Shown: positions 49,352 to 59,456, counted from the first letter of the stretch. The stretch is 64,000 bases of DNA from Crystallibacter degradans (GCF_012952295.1 NZ_JABBCH010000016.1:21645-85644); one strand, 5' to 3'. A program made the numbers and translations. The notes: generated by a model not told the origin, from the sequence alone.

Positions 49352-50068
49352 ATGTCCAAACTGGCAGCAGGTCCCGCGGCCGCACTGGAAAGTGTGTTGC
49401 ATGACGGAATGACGATCGCAGTGGGCGGTTTCGGACTCAGCGGCATCCCGGCCGACCTGATCGATGCCGTCCGCGACTCCGGCGTCAAGGACCTTACCGT
49501 CGTTTCCAACAACATGGGCATCGACGGCAAGGGGCTCGGTGTGCTGATCGAGTCCGGCCAGGTCCGTAAAGTCCTCGCCTCCTACGTAGGTGAAAACAAG
49601 CTCTTTGCCGAGCAGTTCCTCGCCGGGACCCTGGAAGTGGAGTTCAACCCCCAGGGCACACTGGCCGAGCGGCTGCGCGCCGGCGGTGCCGGCATCCCCG
49701 CGTTTTATACCAAGACCGGCGTCGGCACCCAGATCGCCGAGGGCAAGCGGCACGAGGAGTTCGACGGCGAACTGTACGTCCAGGAGCGTGGCATCGTCGC
49801 CGATCTGGCCCTGGTCCACGCGCACACCGCGGACACTGACGGCAACCTGGTCTACCGCTACACCGCCCGCAACTTCAACCCGGTGGTCGCCACCGCCGGC
49901 CGCGTGACCATCGCCGAGGCCGAGGTCATCGTCGAGCCCGGCCAGCTGGACCCCAACCACGTCGTCACCCCGGGGGTCTACGTCCAGCACCTCGTCCAGA
50001 CCAGCGGACGCCACAAGGACATCGAAAAGCTCACCGTCCGCCCGCGGCCCGCCGCCGTCGGCGCCTGA
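49352..50068 (+). CDS. scoA: Succinyl-CoA:3-ketoacid CoA-transferase subunit A
   Basis: The 238-residue alpha subunit shows [48 protein letters not shown] and [15 protein letters not shown], which match ScoA/SCOT rather than the beta-ketoadipate enzyme PcaI. It would move CoA from succinyl-CoA to acetoacetate with the next gene's product. ATG 49352 has GAGGAGGAAG ahead; an upstream in-frame ATG at 49304 overlaps the operator and is less likely. Confidence 0.87.
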   Translation: MSKLAAGPAAALESVLHDGMTIAVGGFGLSGIPADLIDAVRDSGVKDLTVVSNNMGIDGKGLGVLIESGQVRKVLASYVGENKLFAEQFLAGTLEVEFNPQGTLAERLRAGGAGIPAFYTKTGVGTQIAEGKRHEEFDGELYVQERGIVADLALVHAHTADTDGNLVYRYTARNFNPVVATAGRVTIAEAEVIVEPGQLDPNHVVTPGVYVQHLVQTSGRHKDIEKLTVRPRPAAVGA

Positions 50069-50106
50069 GCAGACAGCACCCGGACACGAAACTGAAGGAG
50101 AGAACC

Positions 50107-50823
50107 ATGGCTTGGACACGAGACGAGATGGCGGCCATCGCCGCCACCGAACTGAACGACGGCGACTACGTCAACCTGGGGATCGGCATCCCCACCCTGG
50201 TGGCGAACAACCTGCCCGAGGGCGTGCGGGTGGTGCTGCAAAGCGAGAACGGACTGCTGGGCATGGGGCCGTTCCCCTACGAGGGCGAGGAAGACGCGGA
50301 CCTGATCAACGCCGGCAAGCAAACCGTCACCGTGCAGCCCGGCGGGTCAATCTTCGACTCGGCCACGTCCTTCGGCATGATCCGCGGCGGCCATGTGAAG
50401 GTCGCCATCCTCGGGGCAATGGAGGTCTCGGAAGCGGGCGATCTGGCAAACTGGACCATTCCCGGCAAGATGGTCAAGGGCATGGGCGGCGCCATGGATT
50501 TGGTCGCCGGCACTCCGCGCGTGGTGGTGCTGACCGACCACGTGGCCAAGGACGGCACCCCCAAGATCGTCAAGGAATGCTCGCTGCCGCTTACCGGCGT
50601 CCGCGTAGTCAACCGCATCATCACGGATCTGGCCGTCTTCGACATCAACAACGACGGCGACAACACCTCAAACAACGACGGCGGCAGCCCGGCACTGGTA
50701 CTGACGCAGCTGGCCCCCGGAGTCACACTCGATGAGGTCCGGGACAAAACCGAGGCACCCTTCACGGTAGCACCTGCCCTCGACACGGAACTGGCTGCGG
50801 CCCTGGAAGGAGCACAGCGATGA
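50107..50823 (+). CDS. scoB: Succinyl-CoA:3-ketoacid CoA-transferase subunit B
   Basis: A 238-residue beta subunit with the catalytic glutamate in [16 protein letters not shown] and [31 protein letters not shown]. Between DLAVFDI and [11 protein letters not shown] there is an extra stretch ([16 protein letters not shown]) coded partly by TCAAACAACGACGGCGGC, identical to an 18-base run in the kinase gene at 30124. This loop is short in the B. subtilis protein as I remember it. Overlaps the thiolase start by four bases. Confidence 0.87.
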   Translation: MAWTRDEMAAIAATELNDGDYVNLGIGIPTLVANNLPEGVRVVLQSENGLLGMGPFPYEGEEDADLINAGKQTVTVQPGGSIFDSATSFGMIRGGHVKVAILGAMEVSEAGDLANWTIPGKMVKGMGGAMDLVAGTPRVVVLTDHVAKDGTPKIVKECSLPLTGVRVVNRIITDLAVFDINNDGDNTSNNDGGSPALVLTQLAPGVTLDEVRDKTEAPFTVAPALDTELAAALEGAQR

Positions 50824-52010
50824 GCTTGCAGGAACAGTTCGGCAAGGACATTCTGCTCACCGGCTGGGGCCACTCCCGGTTCGGCAAGTTGACCGATGAG
50901 ACATTGGAATCCCTGATCGTCCAGGTCTCCCGCGAAGCCATCACCAACGCCGGGCTGGAACCGGGACAGATCGACGAGATCTACCTGGGCCAGTTCAACT
51001 CCGGTATGCTGCCTTTGGGCTTCGCCTCGTCGCTGGCCCTGCAGGTCTCCGACGACCTGGCCAACGTCCCCGCAACACGGGTGGAGAACGCTTGCGCTTC
51101 CGGCTCCGCGGCCGTGCAGCAGGGCGCCAAGTCGCTGCTCGCCGGCACCGCACGCAACGTGCTGGTCATCGGGGCCGAAAAGATGACCCAGGCCGGACCA
51201 GACGTGGTCGGCGCAGCGCTGCTCGGTGCCGACTACGACATGGCCGGCAAGTCCTCCACCACCGGCTTCGCCGGACTCTTCGCCGAGACCGCCAAGCACT
51301 ACGAGAAACGCTACGGCCCGGCGGGCGACGTGCTGGGCTCGATCGCCGCGAAGAACCACCGCAACGGCGTGCTGAACCCCTATGCCCAGCTGCGCAAGGA
51401 CCTCGGCGAAGAGTTCTGCCGGACCGTTTCGGACAAGAACCCGATGGTCGCAGACCCGCTGCGCCGCACGGACTGCTCCCCGGTCTCCGACGGGGCCGCC
51501 GCAGTCGTGCTCACCAGCGGCTCCGCGCCTTCGTCGTCGGCCACTGCACCCGTCCGGCTCGCAGGATTCGGCCAGGCCAATGACTTCATGCCCGTGGAAA
51601 AGCGCGATCCCACCGCTTTCGCGGGCAGCGTCGCCGCCTGGCAACGCGCACTGGCCATGGCGGGCGCCGGCTTGGACGATCTGGACTTCGCCGAAGTACA
51701 CGACTGTTTCACCATCGCCGAACTGATCATGTACGAAGTCATGGGCCTCACCCCTGCCGGCGAAGGCCGCCGCGCCATCGAAGAAGGTTGGGTTTACCGG
51801 GACGGCAAGCTGCCGGTAAACCTCTCCGGCGGACTCAAGGCCAAGGGCCATCCCGTCGGCGCGACTGGTGTTTCCCAGCATGTGGTCACGGCCATGCAGC
51901 TCAGCGGCACCGCCGGCGAGATGCAGCTGGCCGGTGCGCGCCGCGCCGCCGTGCACAACATGGGCGGCCTGGCCATTGCCAACTACGTCAGCGTGCTCGA
52001 AGCGGTGTAG
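50820..52010 (+). CDS. Thiolase, SCP-x type (probable acetyl-CoA acetyltransferase)
   Basis: A 396-residue thiolase of the non-classical SCP2-thiolase branch. The nucleophilic cysteine is in [13 protein letters not shown] (about residue 93), and the base pair of histidine and cysteine-like motifs in [11 protein letters not shown] and [18 protein letters not shown]. It is translationally coupled to scoB (ATGA). In this operon it would cleave acetoacetyl-CoA to two acetyl-CoA, though SCP-x thiolases often take longer or branched substrates. Confidence 0.82.
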   Translation: MSLQEQFGKDILLTGWGHSRFGKLTDETLESLIVQVSREAITNAGLEPGQIDEIYLGQFNSGMLPLGFASSLALQVSDDLANVPATRVENACASGSAAVQQGAKSLLAGTARNVLVIGAEKMTQAGPDVVGAALLGADYDMAGKSSTTGFAGLFAETAKHYEKRYGPAGDVLGSIAAKNHRNGVLNPYAQLRKDLGEEFCRTVSDKNPMVADPLRRTDCSPVSDGAAAVVLTSGSAPSSSATAPVRLAGFGQANDFMPVEKRDPTAFAGSVAAWQRALAMAGAGLDDLDFAEVHDCFTIAELIMYEVMGLTPAGEGRRAIEEGWVYRDGKLPVNLSGGLKAKGHPVGATGVSQHVVTAMQLSGTAGEMQLAGARRAAVHNMGGLAIANYVSVLEAV

Positions 52011-52040
52011 GAAGCGCCGCCGACCGGCGCGATGCCGGGT

Positions 52041-52088
52041 CGAAGAGCCGCCATCCCGCATAGTGCTATGCGGGATGGCTGCTCTTCG
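52041..52088. terminator. Bidirectional terminator hairpin
   Basis: CGAAGAG, CC and GCCATCCCGCATA (52041-52062) face TATGCGGGATGGC and CTCTTCG (to 52088) with a small mismatch. It separates the convergent thiolase and cytochrome b genes. Confidence 0.85.
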
Positions 52089-52098
52089 CTTCTCATCT

Positions 52099-53910
52099 CT
52101 ACTTGGAGACCTTGCCCGTCCGGGCGGCGATCGGTGTGGTGAAGAGCGGCTTCGTCAGAAACCAGGCGGCCGAGATAACCAACAGGGAGAGTACGAAGAT
52201 GATCAGCCCCCACCAGTCCACCGCGTCGCGTGACGTGTACATGTGGTTCAGGTTGCGCAGCGCCCCGGTGAAGAAGACCAGGAACACGTGCACGATGGTA
52301 AAGGCGACGAAGTAGATCATCACCGGGAAGTGGAGTGCCCGGGCCCACTCCACCGGGTAGGCCTTGTTGAGCCCTGTGGCGCTCTCCGGCCACCAGGTGG
52401 AGATCCGGATGCCGGAAATGATCGCCATCGGCGCGGCGATGAACACAGTGATGAAGTACGTCATGACCTGCAGGGCGTTGTAGTGGACCCACCCGTTTTC
52501 CGTCGGCCAGTCCAGCGAAACGTACTGGATGCCGGTGGAGAGCATGTTCGGGAAAATATCCCAACTGGTCGGCACGATCCGCACCCACTGCCCGGTGGCG
52601 AACAGCAGGATGATGAAGACCAGCCCGTTAAGCACCCAGAACACGTCCAGGCTCTGGTGCAGCCACTGGGACAGGGAGACCTTCTTCGGGGTGTTGCCCT
52701 TCGGGGAGAAGAAAGAGTCCTTCTTCGCGGTCCAGTAACCTGGAGGCTTGCGCTCGGTGCGGACCTGCAGGCCCGTCCGGACGATAAGCACGATGAAGAA
52801 CATGTTGAAAAAGTGCTGCCAGCCCAACCATGCCGGCAACCCCACCGGGGCACTATCCGGCTGAGACGCATGACCGTCATAGGCCGCGATGAACTCCTGC
52901 ACTGGCTCCATAGTCCGCAGCCAGCGGGCACAGAGCACCGCAGCCAGAGCCAACACCAGAACGACGACGGTCACCACTACCGGCCTAACCCACGTCGGGC
53001 GTCCTCCTGTCTCAGCAGCTCCACCAGATGTGGCGGGCCGGTTCGAGGTTGCCGACGGAGTCGATCCGGAGCCGCTCTGGGCCGCCCTTTCTTCGGCGGT
53101 CGGCGTGGAGGTCGCCGTCGCGGGCGAAGTCGGTGATCCCATACGTGAGCGGACGGGCGCGGCAGAGTCACTTTGGGCAGGAGCGGGGCTTGCTGCCGCT
53201 GTGGCTCCCTGCCCTTGGGTGGCGCCCATGCGCTGGCGGGTGCCGCCAGCGGTGACGGGTTTGACGTCAGGGGACCCGGCCGGTGACGGGGCTGCTCCCA
53301 TCCGGGTCTTGCCTGATGCCGTTGGTGCGGATTCCTGCCCGGAAGTCGACGGCGCCACCCCCATACGCTGCTTCCGCACGGGCGCAGCAGGTGGTTCATC
53401 GGCGGGTGCCGCATCCGGAGGTGCTGCATTGGTGGAGGCGGCGGACTCAACACCCATCCGCTGCTTGCGCACCGGGGCCGGTGGCTGCGGTGCAGCCTGC
53501 GACTCCGGCTCCTCGGCGAGAGGTCCGGCGTCGCTCGTGCCCCGCTCCTCCTGCGGCAGGGGCCGATAACCGCCCATCCGCTGCCTCTTCACCGGAGCGA
53601 CTGCTGCGGGCTGGGTTCCCTGCGACGGCGAGGCTGCCGCATCCTGCGCGGGCGAAGCGGACTGGGCATCCGGCGACCGAGACTGGACCGGTGTCTGGGC
53701 AGGCGCTTGGGGAGCAATCTGTTCCTTCTCCGGTGCCTGCGAGACGGGCGCCGCCCGTGCGGCCGAATTCTCGGCAGCGGCCGCCATGGTGCCGGTGGTG
53801 TCGACGTCGTCCGCCGCACCATCCGGCTGAGCCTGCGGTGTCAGCGGCCGATATCCGGCCATGCGCTGACGGCGCGCGGCGGGGTCAGCCGCGCTGTTCT
53901 CGTTGGTCAT
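52099..53910 (-). CDS. Cytochrome b/b6-type membrane protein with RMG-repeat N-terminal tail
   Basis: The 603-residue protein has about 300 residues of disordered, Ala/Pro/Ser-rich tail containing seven related short motifs: [50 protein letters not shown] and RSRMGSP. The membrane part has five helices beginning [21 protein letters not shown], with heme-ligand candidates H in [28 protein letters not shown]...H-region [10 protein letters not shown] and [23 protein letters not shown], as in formate dehydrogenase gamma/cytochrome b561 types. It is directly downstream of etfA. A role as quinone-linked electron acceptor for ETF is inferred. ATG 53910 is chosen because a GAGAGG site precedes it. 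Confidence 0.78.
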   Translation of the reverse strand: MTNENSAADPAARRQRMAGYRPLTPQAQPDGAADDVDTTGTMAAAAENSAARAAPVSQAPEKEQIAPQAPAQTPVQSRSPDAQSASPAQDAAASPSQGTQPAAVAPVKRQRMGGYRPLPQEERGTSDAGPLAEEPESQAAPQPPAPVRKQRMGVESAASTNAAPPDAAPADEPPAAPVRKQRMGVAPSTSGQESAPTASGKTRMGAAPSPAGSPDVKPVTAGGTRQRMGATQGQGATAAASPAPAQSDSAAPVRSRMGSPTSPATATSTPTAEERAAQSGSGSTPSATSNRPATSGGAAETGGRPTWVRPVVVTVVVLVLALAAVLCARWLRTMEPVQEFIAAYDGHASQPDSAPVGLPAWLGWQHFFNMFFIVLIVRTGLQVRTERKPPGYWTAKKDSFFSPKGNTPKKVSLSQWLHQSLDVFWVLNGLVFIILLFATGQWVRIVPTSWDIFPNMLSTGIQYVSLDWPTENGWVHYNALQVMTYFITVFIAAPMAIISGIRISTWWPESATGLNKAYPVEWARALHFPVMIYFVAFTIVHVFLVFFTGALRNLNHMYTSRDAVDWWGLIIFVLSLLVISAAWFLTKPLFTTPIAARTGKVSK

Positions 53911-53968
53911 CGTGCCTCTCGCCTCCGGGACGGTCAATCGATCACGTGCAGCAGGTCCGGGCCAGGCG

Positions 53969-54949
53969 TCAGCCGCGGCGGGCGTTGATCTCGTCGATCA
54001 GTTGCGGCACCACGGTGAACACGTCGCCGACCACACCAAAGTCAGCGATCTCGAAAATCGGCGCGTCCCCGTCCTTATTAATGGCCACAATCGTCTTCGC
54101 GGTCTGCATGCCAGACCGGTGCTGGATGGCGCCGGAGATTCCCAAGGCCACATACAGGTCCGGGGTCACCGAAACGCCGGTCTGCCCCACCTGGAACGAC
54201 TGGGGCACGTAGCCCGAGTCCACGGCCGCACGGGATGCGCCGACTGCGGCTCCGAGGCTGTCTGCGAGCTGCTCGACCAGAGCGAAGTTTTCCTTTGAGC
54301 CAAGTCCGCGCCCGCCGGAGACCACAGCCTGGGCGCCCCGCAGGGCCGGGCGGTCGGTCTGGGCCGGGGCGTCGGTGACCTGGTCGATCCGCGCGCCCGG
54401 GGCAGCGGCGGTCGACACCGGAACGGTTTTGACCTGCGGCTCGGCTACTGCCTCGGCCCGCGCATCAATCGATCCCGGTCGCACTGTGACGATCATGAGA
54501 CCGCCCTCTATCGTCGACTGCGTGGTGAAGTCACCGCCGAACACCGAGTGCTCTACGATGACCTCCTGCCCCTCTTCGTCGTAGCGCACGCCGACCGCAT
54601 CCGCAGCCACAGAGCCGCCGGCGACGATCGCCAGCCGTCCGGCGACAGTCTTGGAGTCATTGGTATTCGACACCAGCACGGTCTGGGCCGCGTACTCCTG
54701 CACGGCGTCGGCCAGGGCTCCGACCTCCGCTGTGCCCAGCTCGGTGGTTGCCGTGTCGGATTCGGCCAGGTAGACATGCGCTGCGCCCAGCGAGCCCAGT
54801 TGCGCTGCCAGGTCCGCGCCCTGTCCGGGAGTGGTCACCGCCACGGCCACCGGTGTGCCGATGGTTGCGGCTGCGCCGAGCAGGCCGGCGGCAGTCGGCT
54901 TCGACGCACCGGCGGCGGTGGTTTCGATCAGTACCAGGATGTTTCCCAT
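53969..54949 (-). CDS. etfA: Electron transfer flavoprotein alpha subunit
   Basis: A 326-residue FixB/EtfA. The C-terminal FAD-binding domain is clear: [40 protein letters not shown] and [22 protein letters not shown], then [16 protein letters not shown]. It carries electrons from acyl-CoA and related dehydrogenases. It follows etfB after 47 bases and precedes the cytochrome b gene. Confidence 0.92.
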   Translation of the reverse strand: MGNILVLIETTAAGASKPTAAGLLGAAATIGTPVAVAVTTPGQGADLAAQLGSLGAAHVYLAESDTATTELGTAEVGALADAVQEYAAQTVLVSNTNDSKTVAGRLAIVAGGSVAADAVGVRYDEEGQEVIVEHSVFGGDFTTQSTIEGGLMIVTVRPGSIDARAEAVAEPQVKTVPVSTAAAPGARIDQVTDAPAQTDRPALRGAQAVVSGGRGLGSKENFALVEQLADSLGAAVGASRAAVDSGYVPQSFQVGQTGVSVTPDLYVALGISGAIQHRSGMQTAKTIVAINKDGDAPIFEIADFGVVGDVFTVVPQLIDEINARRG

Positions 54950-54996
54950 AATGTTTTGCCCTTCCGGTCAATCAGGTCATCAAGTCAGGTGTGCGA

Positions 54997-55776
54997 TCAG
55001 ATCAACCGCTGGGCGGCGAGGAACTCAGCCAACTGGCTGGCCGCCGTGCCGTCGTCGACGACCTTCGGACCGGCCTCCTTCGGGGGGCGCGCCTCGGCGG
55101 AGACCATCACCGAGCGCACAGCGGCCGCATCCGGGCCGGCCTGGATGCCCAGCTCCGCTAGGGACCAGGTTTCCATCGGCTTCTTCTTGGCCTGCATAAT
55201 GCCCTTGAAATTCGGGAAGCGCGCCTCCGCGGACTTCTCCGTGACAGAGATAGCCGCCGGCAGCCCGGAGCTGAGGCTCAGCGACCCGCCGTCGACCTGC
55301 GTTGTCCCGGAGACACCCTCAGCGGTGATGGTCACCTCATCCAGGCTGGGCAGCACCGGCCAGCCCAAAATCTCCGCGACCATCGCCGGGACCATTCCAC
55401 CGCGGCCGTCGGTGGCCTCATTGCCGGCCACCAGCAGGTCCGGGGCGATCCGCTGCACCGCAGCCGCCAGCACCCGTGAAGTCTGGACCATGTCCGATCC
55501 CGCCAGCACGGGATCCGTGACCAACACGGCTGAGTCGGCGCCCATCGACAGCAGTTTGCGCAGCGTCTTAGTCGTATCTTCCAACCCCATGGACAGCGCG
55601 ACGATTTCGACGTCGGGGTTCGCGTCCTTGTACTGCAGCGCGACTTCCAGGGCACGCTCGTTGATCTCATCCGGCACCGGCTCGGAGGCTTCCCGGTCCA
55701 GCATGCCGGTTTCCAAGTTGATCTTGCGGTCCGACCAAGTGTCCGGCACCTGCTTGGCCAACACGACAATCTTCAT
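54997..55776 (-). CDS. etfB: Electron transfer flavoprotein beta subunit
   Basis: A 259-residue FixA/EtfB with the AMP-binding fold; recognisable are MKIVVLAKQVPDTWSDRK, NERALEVALQYKD, and LLVAGNEATDGRGGMVPAMVAEILGWP. It pairs with EtfA. The gene is preceded by a large hairpin at 55866-55942 which isolates it from the 3-hydroxybutyrate dehydrogenase gene. Confidence 0.92.
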   Translation of the reverse strand: MKIVVLAKQVPDTWSDRKINLETGMLDREASEPVPDEINERALEVALQYKDANPDVEIVALSMGLEDTTKTLRKLLSMGADSAVLVTDPVLAGSDMVQTSRVLAAAVQRIAPDLLVAGNEATDGRGGMVPAMVAEILGWPVLPSLDEVTITAEGVSGTTQVDGGSLSLSSGLPAAISVTEKSAEARFPNFKGIMQAKKKPMETWSLAELGIQAGPDAAAVRSVMVSAEARPPKEAGPKVVDDGTAASQLAEFLAAQRLI

Positions 55777-55865
55777 GACGGGCTCTCCTTACTCACGAGT
55801 TGGTCCGGTTTATCAGCAGTCTATCTGCCCCCGCCCGGCGCACTCGACGAGTTCCAGAGCGTGAC

Positions 55866-55942
55866 CGCAACAAAACGACGCCGGCACTCAGGTGGGGGCA
55901 AAACCCACCTGCGTGCCGACGTCGAACGTAACTTTGTTGCGG
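55866..55942 (-). terminator. Long hairpin between bdh and etfB
   Basis: CGCAACAAA pairs with TTTGTTGCG across an inner stem of CGGCAC...CAGGTGGG with CCCACCTG...GTGCCG. It lies in the gap downstream of the minus-strand dehydrogenase gene ending at 55953. Confidence 0.8.
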
Positions 55943-55952
55943 GAGGCGCCGT

Positions 55953-56750
55953 TTACCGCGCGGACCAGCCGCCATCCATGGTGTAGCTGGCGCCCGTGAC
56001 CATGGCCGCCGCGTCGCTGGCGAGCCAGGCCACCAGCGAGGCCACTTCCTCCGGCTCGACCAGGCGCTTGATGGCGCTTTCGGTCAGCATGATCTTGGCC
56101 AGCACCTCGGATTCGGGGATGCCGTGGAGCCGCGCCTGGTCCGCCAACTGTTTCTCCACCAGCGGGGTCCGGACGTAGCCGGGGTTGACGCAGTTGCTGG
56201 TGACGCCGTACTCGCCGCCTTCCAACGCCGTGACCTTGGAGAGGCCTTCGAGCCCGTGCTTGGCGGTGACATAGGCGGATTTGAACGGCGAAGCACGCAG
56301 CCCGTGCACCGAGGAGACGTTGATGATCCGTCCGAATCCCTGCGCATACATCTTCGGCAGCGCCGCACGGATCAACAGGAACGGGACCTCCAGCATCAGC
56401 GTCAGGATCCGCCGGAAGTCCTCCGGGTTGAAGTCCTGGATGGGGCTGACGTGCTGGATGCCGGCGTTGTTGACTAGGATGTCCACGCCGTCGAGCGCCT
56501 CCGTCAGCCGGTCATCGGTGACGGCCGACGGGTCCAGCAGGTCGACTGCCCAGCTTGAGCCGCCGACTTCCCTGGCCACCGCCTCGGCACCGGCCTGGTC
56601 CATATCCGCGACGACCACGTGGGCGCCGCGGGCGGCCAGCGCATGCACCACGGCTAAACCGATCCCGCCGGCGCCGCCGGTGACCAGGGCCCGCTTGCCT
56701 GCCAGTGGTTGCGCCGCGGACGGGTTGGTCCGTTCGGTTTCGTTGGTCAT
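55953..56750 (-). CDS. 3-Hydroxybutyrate dehydrogenase
   Basis: A 265-residue short-chain dehydrogenase. The glycine loop TGGAGGIGLAVVHAL, catalytic serine in NVSSVHGLRASPFKSAYVTAKHG with Y and K, and the C-terminal PGYVRTPLVEKQL with the helix LTESAIKRLVEPEEVASLV mark the D-beta-hydroxybutyrate dehydrogenase (BdhA/HbdH) subgroup. It oxidises 3-hydroxybutyrate to acetoacetate, the substrate of ScoAB. It is downstream of the MHS transporter gene. Confidence 0.85.
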   Translation of the reverse strand: MTNETERTNPSAAQPLAGKRALVTGGAGGIGLAVVHALAARGAHVVVADMDQAGAEAVAREVGGSSWAVDLLDPSAVTDDRLTEALDGVDILVNNAGIQHVSPIQDFNPEDFRRILTLMLEVPFLLIRAALPKMYAQGFGRIINVSSVHGLRASPFKSAYVTAKHGLEGLSKVTALEGGEYGVTSNCVNPGYVRTPLVEKQLADQARLHGIPESEVLAKIMLTESAIKRLVEPEEVASLVAWLASDAAAMVTGASYTMDGGWSAR

Positions 56751-56801
56751 GAAAGTTCCCTTACGTAGAGCAGGCTGTGCTTGTTGCGGGCGTGGACTGA
56801 G

Positions 56802-58175
56802 TCAGTTGCTGACCCGGGCGGTGTTCAGCCCATGCTTGCGGGCGTCGGCGTCGTCAATGTCATGCAGCGAGGCGCCCTTGGTTTCCTTCAGCGTGATTAC
56901 CGCGACGGCGGTGATGGCACAGGCCACCGCCACGTAGATGGCCACCGGGAGCCAGGAGCCGAAGTCCTGCAGCAACGCGGTCGCGATGATCGGCGCCATC
57001 GAACCGGCCACAATCGAGGTGACCTGGTAGCCCAGGGAGACGCCGGAGTAGCGCATGCGGGTGGGGAACATTTCCGCCATGATGGCCGGCTGGCCGGCGT
57101 ACATCAGCGCGTGGAAGCACAGGCCGACGGTGACGGCGGCGATGATGATGAACGGGTTTTGCGTGTCGAACATCGGGAAGGCGAAGAACGCCCAGCTGGC
57201 TCCGAGCACCGCACCGGCCAGGTAGACCGGCTTGCGGCCGAAAGCATCCGAGAGCCGGCCGACCTGCGGAATCACAATGAAGTGGATGACGTGGGCCACC
57301 AGCAGCGCCAGCAGCAACTGGCTCGTGTCGTACTCGTGCTCGGTCTTCAGGTACACGATGGTGAAGCTGACGATGATGTAGTAGAGGATGTTCTCGGCGA
57401 AGCGCAGGCCCATGGCGCCGAAGATGCCCTTGGGGTACTTCTTTACAACCTCCATCACGCCGTAGCTGACGGCCTTGTCGGCTTCCACCTGGGCGCGGGC
57501 TTCGAGGAAGATCGGCGCCTCGCTGACGTGGGTGCGGATGTAGTAACCGATGATGACGATGAACGCGGACACCCAGAAGGCCACGCGCCAGCCCCAGCTG
57601 AGGAACTGGTCAGAGGGGAGGATCCAGGACATGCCCAGCAGCACCAGGGTGGCCAGCAGGTTGCCCACCGGAACGGCGGCCTGCGGCCAGCTGGACCAGA
57701 ACCCGCGCGATTTGTTCGGGCTGTGCTCGGCCACCAGCAGGACGGCTCCGCCCCACTCGCCGCCCACGGCGAAGCCTTGGACAAACCGCAGGATCACCAG
57801 CAGTGCCGGCGCCCAGTAGCCGATGGAGTCGAAGCCGGGCAGACAGCCCATCAGGAACGTGGCCACGCCGACCATGATGATGGTGACCTGCAGCGTGTGC
57901 TTGCGTCCGAGCTTGTCGCCGATCTGGCCGAACACAATGCCGCCGAGCGGACGGGCGATGAAGCCCACCGCGTAGGTCAGGAAGGCCGCGATGATGCCGT
58001 CCAGCTCCGTGTCCGCGTTGGGGAAGAAGAACTGGCCGAAGACCAGCGAGGCGGCGGTGGCGTAGAGGAAGAACTCGTACCACTCCACCACCGTGCCCAC
58101 CATCGAGGCTGCCACAATCTTTTTCAGTCCCGACTTCTCCGTCTCCGGGACGTCCGTCGGCTTGTTGACGCTCAT
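56802..58175 (-). CDS. MHS-family MFS transporter (metabolite:proton symporter)
   Basis: A 457-residue transporter of the MHS group with VGTVVEWYEFFLYATAA in helix 1 and the GQIGDKLGRKHTL and RLSDAFGRKPVYL motifs. Members carry small carboxylates such as proline betaine, shikimate or dicarboxylates; position before bdh suggests 3-hydroxybutyrate. ATG 58175 with AAGGAG upstream is preferred over the ATG at 58244. It is divergent from a LysR gene. Confidence 0.83.
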   Translation of the reverse strand: MSVNKPTDVPETEKSGLKKIVAASMVGTVVEWYEFFLYATAASLVFGQFFFPNADTELDGIIAAFLTYAVGFIARPLGGIVFGQIGDKLGRKHTLQVTIIMVGVATFLMGCLPGFDSIGYWAPALLVILRFVQGFAVGGEWGGAVLLVAEHSPNKSRGFWSSWPQAAVPVGNLLATLVLLGMSWILPSDQFLSWGWRVAFWVSAFIVIIGYYIRTHVSEAPIFLEARAQVEADKAVSYGVMEVVKKYPKGIFGAMGLRFAENILYYIIVSFTIVYLKTEHEYDTSQLLLALLVAHVIHFIVIPQVGRLSDAFGRKPVYLAGAVLGASWAFFAFPMFDTQNPFIIIAAVTVGLCFHALMYAGQPAIMAEMFPTRMRYSGVSLGYQVTSIVAGSMAPIIATALLQDFGSWLPVAIYVAVACAITAVAVITLKETKGASLHDIDDADARKHGLNTARVSN

Positions 58176-58268
58176 CGGCGCACTCCTTTGTTCTGCAGGT
58201 GTCAGCGTTGACATCGGCGTTGCGGGGGCCCTGTGTTCCAGCACACAGGACGGCTCTACCGAGTATGG

Positions 58269-58284
58269 ACACAGCCAGCTGTGT
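58269..58284. promoter_or_regulatory. Palindrome upstream of the LysR gene
   Basis: ACACAG-CCAG-CTGTGT, perfect six-base arms with a four-base gap, lies between the divergent LysR and transporter genes. It fits a LysR-type site for control of the transporter-dehydrogenase operon. Confidence 0.5.
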
Positions 58285-58329
58285 GCATCAATGACCAGTT
58301 ACGCAGAGATGAAGTGCACAATTGCAGAT

Positions 58330-59262
58330 ATGAACCTCCAGTCCCCTGGCGCCGCCGCCCCGAACCCCCACGATCTGCTGATCCTGCTCGCCGTTGCGCG
58401 GACAGGAAGATTTACGACGGCGGCCGAGAGCCTGGGTTTGAACCACACCACCGTGTCGCGCCGGATCGCCGCGTTGGAGAAGAGCCTCGGCGGCCGGACG
58501 TTGGCCCGGACCGTGGGCGGGTGGGAGCTGACGGACCTGGGCCGCCGGGCCGTGCGGGCAGCCGAGGACGTGGAGACCGCGGTGGCAACCATCAACGAAG
58601 GCGAGGAAGAAGCGGACCAGATTGCCGGCGTCGTACGCATTTCGGCCACGGACGGCTTCAGCGCTTTCATCATCGCGCCGGCGGTGGCACAGCTGCGGCG
58701 GAAACACCCGAACCTCAGCGTGGAGATCGTCAACGTCACCCGCCGGGCGCTGCAGCACCGCTCGGGCCTGGACCTGGAGGTGGTGGTCGGCGAGCCGCAG
58801 GTGCACCGCGCCGAAGCGATCCGGCTGGGCTACTACATGCTGGGGATGTATGCCTCGCGCCGCTACCTGGAGGACTTCGGCACGCCCGCCAGCGTCGCCG
58901 AACTGAGCGACCACCGGCTGGTGTACTTCGTCGATTCGATGCTGCAGGTGGACGATCTGGATGCCCCGCGGCGGCTGGTTCCGGACATGCTGGATTCGCT
59001 CAGTTCCACCAACGTTTTCGTCCACGTCGAGGCCACGCGGGCCGGTGCCGGGATCGGCTTCCTGCCCTGCTTCATGGCCGGCCGCCACCCTGACCTGGTG
59101 CGCCTGCTGCCCGAGGATTTCCGGGAACGCCTCCCCTATTGGATGGTGCTGCGCCCGGACTCGCTGCGCCAGCCCGCCGTCGCCGCCGTAGCCGAGGCGC
59201 TGCGCCGCCGGACGGCCGCCGTCGAAGATGCCCTGTTGGGTCGCGAACCCCTGGATTACTGA
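58330..59262 (+). CDS. LysR-family transcriptional regulator
   Basis: A 310-residue LTTR. The DNA-binding helix-turn-helix reads FTTAAESLGLNHTTVSRRIAALEKSLGGRTLA, and the effector domain follows with AGVVRISATDGFSAFIIAPA and DLEVVVGEPQ. ATG 58330 (MNLQSPG) is the probable start; earlier in-frame ATGs at 58291 and 58309 are possible. Likely activator of the divergent MHS-bdh genes in response to hydroxybutyrate. Its last seven bases overlap the small gene on the other strand. Confidence 0.86.
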   Translation: MNLQSPGAAAPNPHDLLILLAVARTGRFTTAAESLGLNHTTVSRRIAALEKSLGGRTLARTVGGWELTDLGRRAVRAAEDVETAVATINEGEEEADQIAGVVRISATDGFSAFIIAPAVAQLRRKHPNLSVEIVNVTRRALQHRSGLDLEVVVGEPQVHRAEAIRLGYYMLGMYASRRYLEDFGTPASVAELSDHRLVYFVDSMLQVDDLDAPRRLVPDMLDSLSSTNVFVHVEATRAGAGIGFLPCFMAGRHPDLVRLLPEDFRERLPYWMVLRPDSLRQPAVAAVAEALRRRTAAVEDALLGREPLDY

Positions 59263-59456
59263 GAACGACGGCGGGCGCGTCGCCGGCCGAAGAGTTCCTT
59301 GATCCAGATGAAGCCGACGCCGGGCTGCCAGCCGGCCCCCGGAGCGCAAGTGCAGCGGCGGGACTGCGGAACGTTACGCATCACTTGGTCCACATGGTTG
59401 CCGCAGCCCGCCCATGTCGCCTTTCCGCATTTTTGGCATGTCGCCGTCCGGCACAT
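59256..59456 (-). CDS. Small zinc-ribbon-like protein
   Basis: A 66-residue protein starting MCRTATCQKCGKATWAGCGN with a C-x4-C-x2-C-G-K-x-T-W-x-G-C-G-x-H motif followed by VDQVMRNVPQSRRCTC. The pattern recurs in small actinobacterial proteins that I recall as conserved but of unknown function. GGAGGG lies six bases ahead of the ATG. The basic tail (FGRRRARRRSQ) could bind nucleic acid. Confidence 0.72.
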   Translation of the reverse strand: MCRTATCQKCGKATWAGCGNHVDQVMRNVPQSRRCTCAPGAGWQPGVGFIWIKELFGRRRARRRSQ

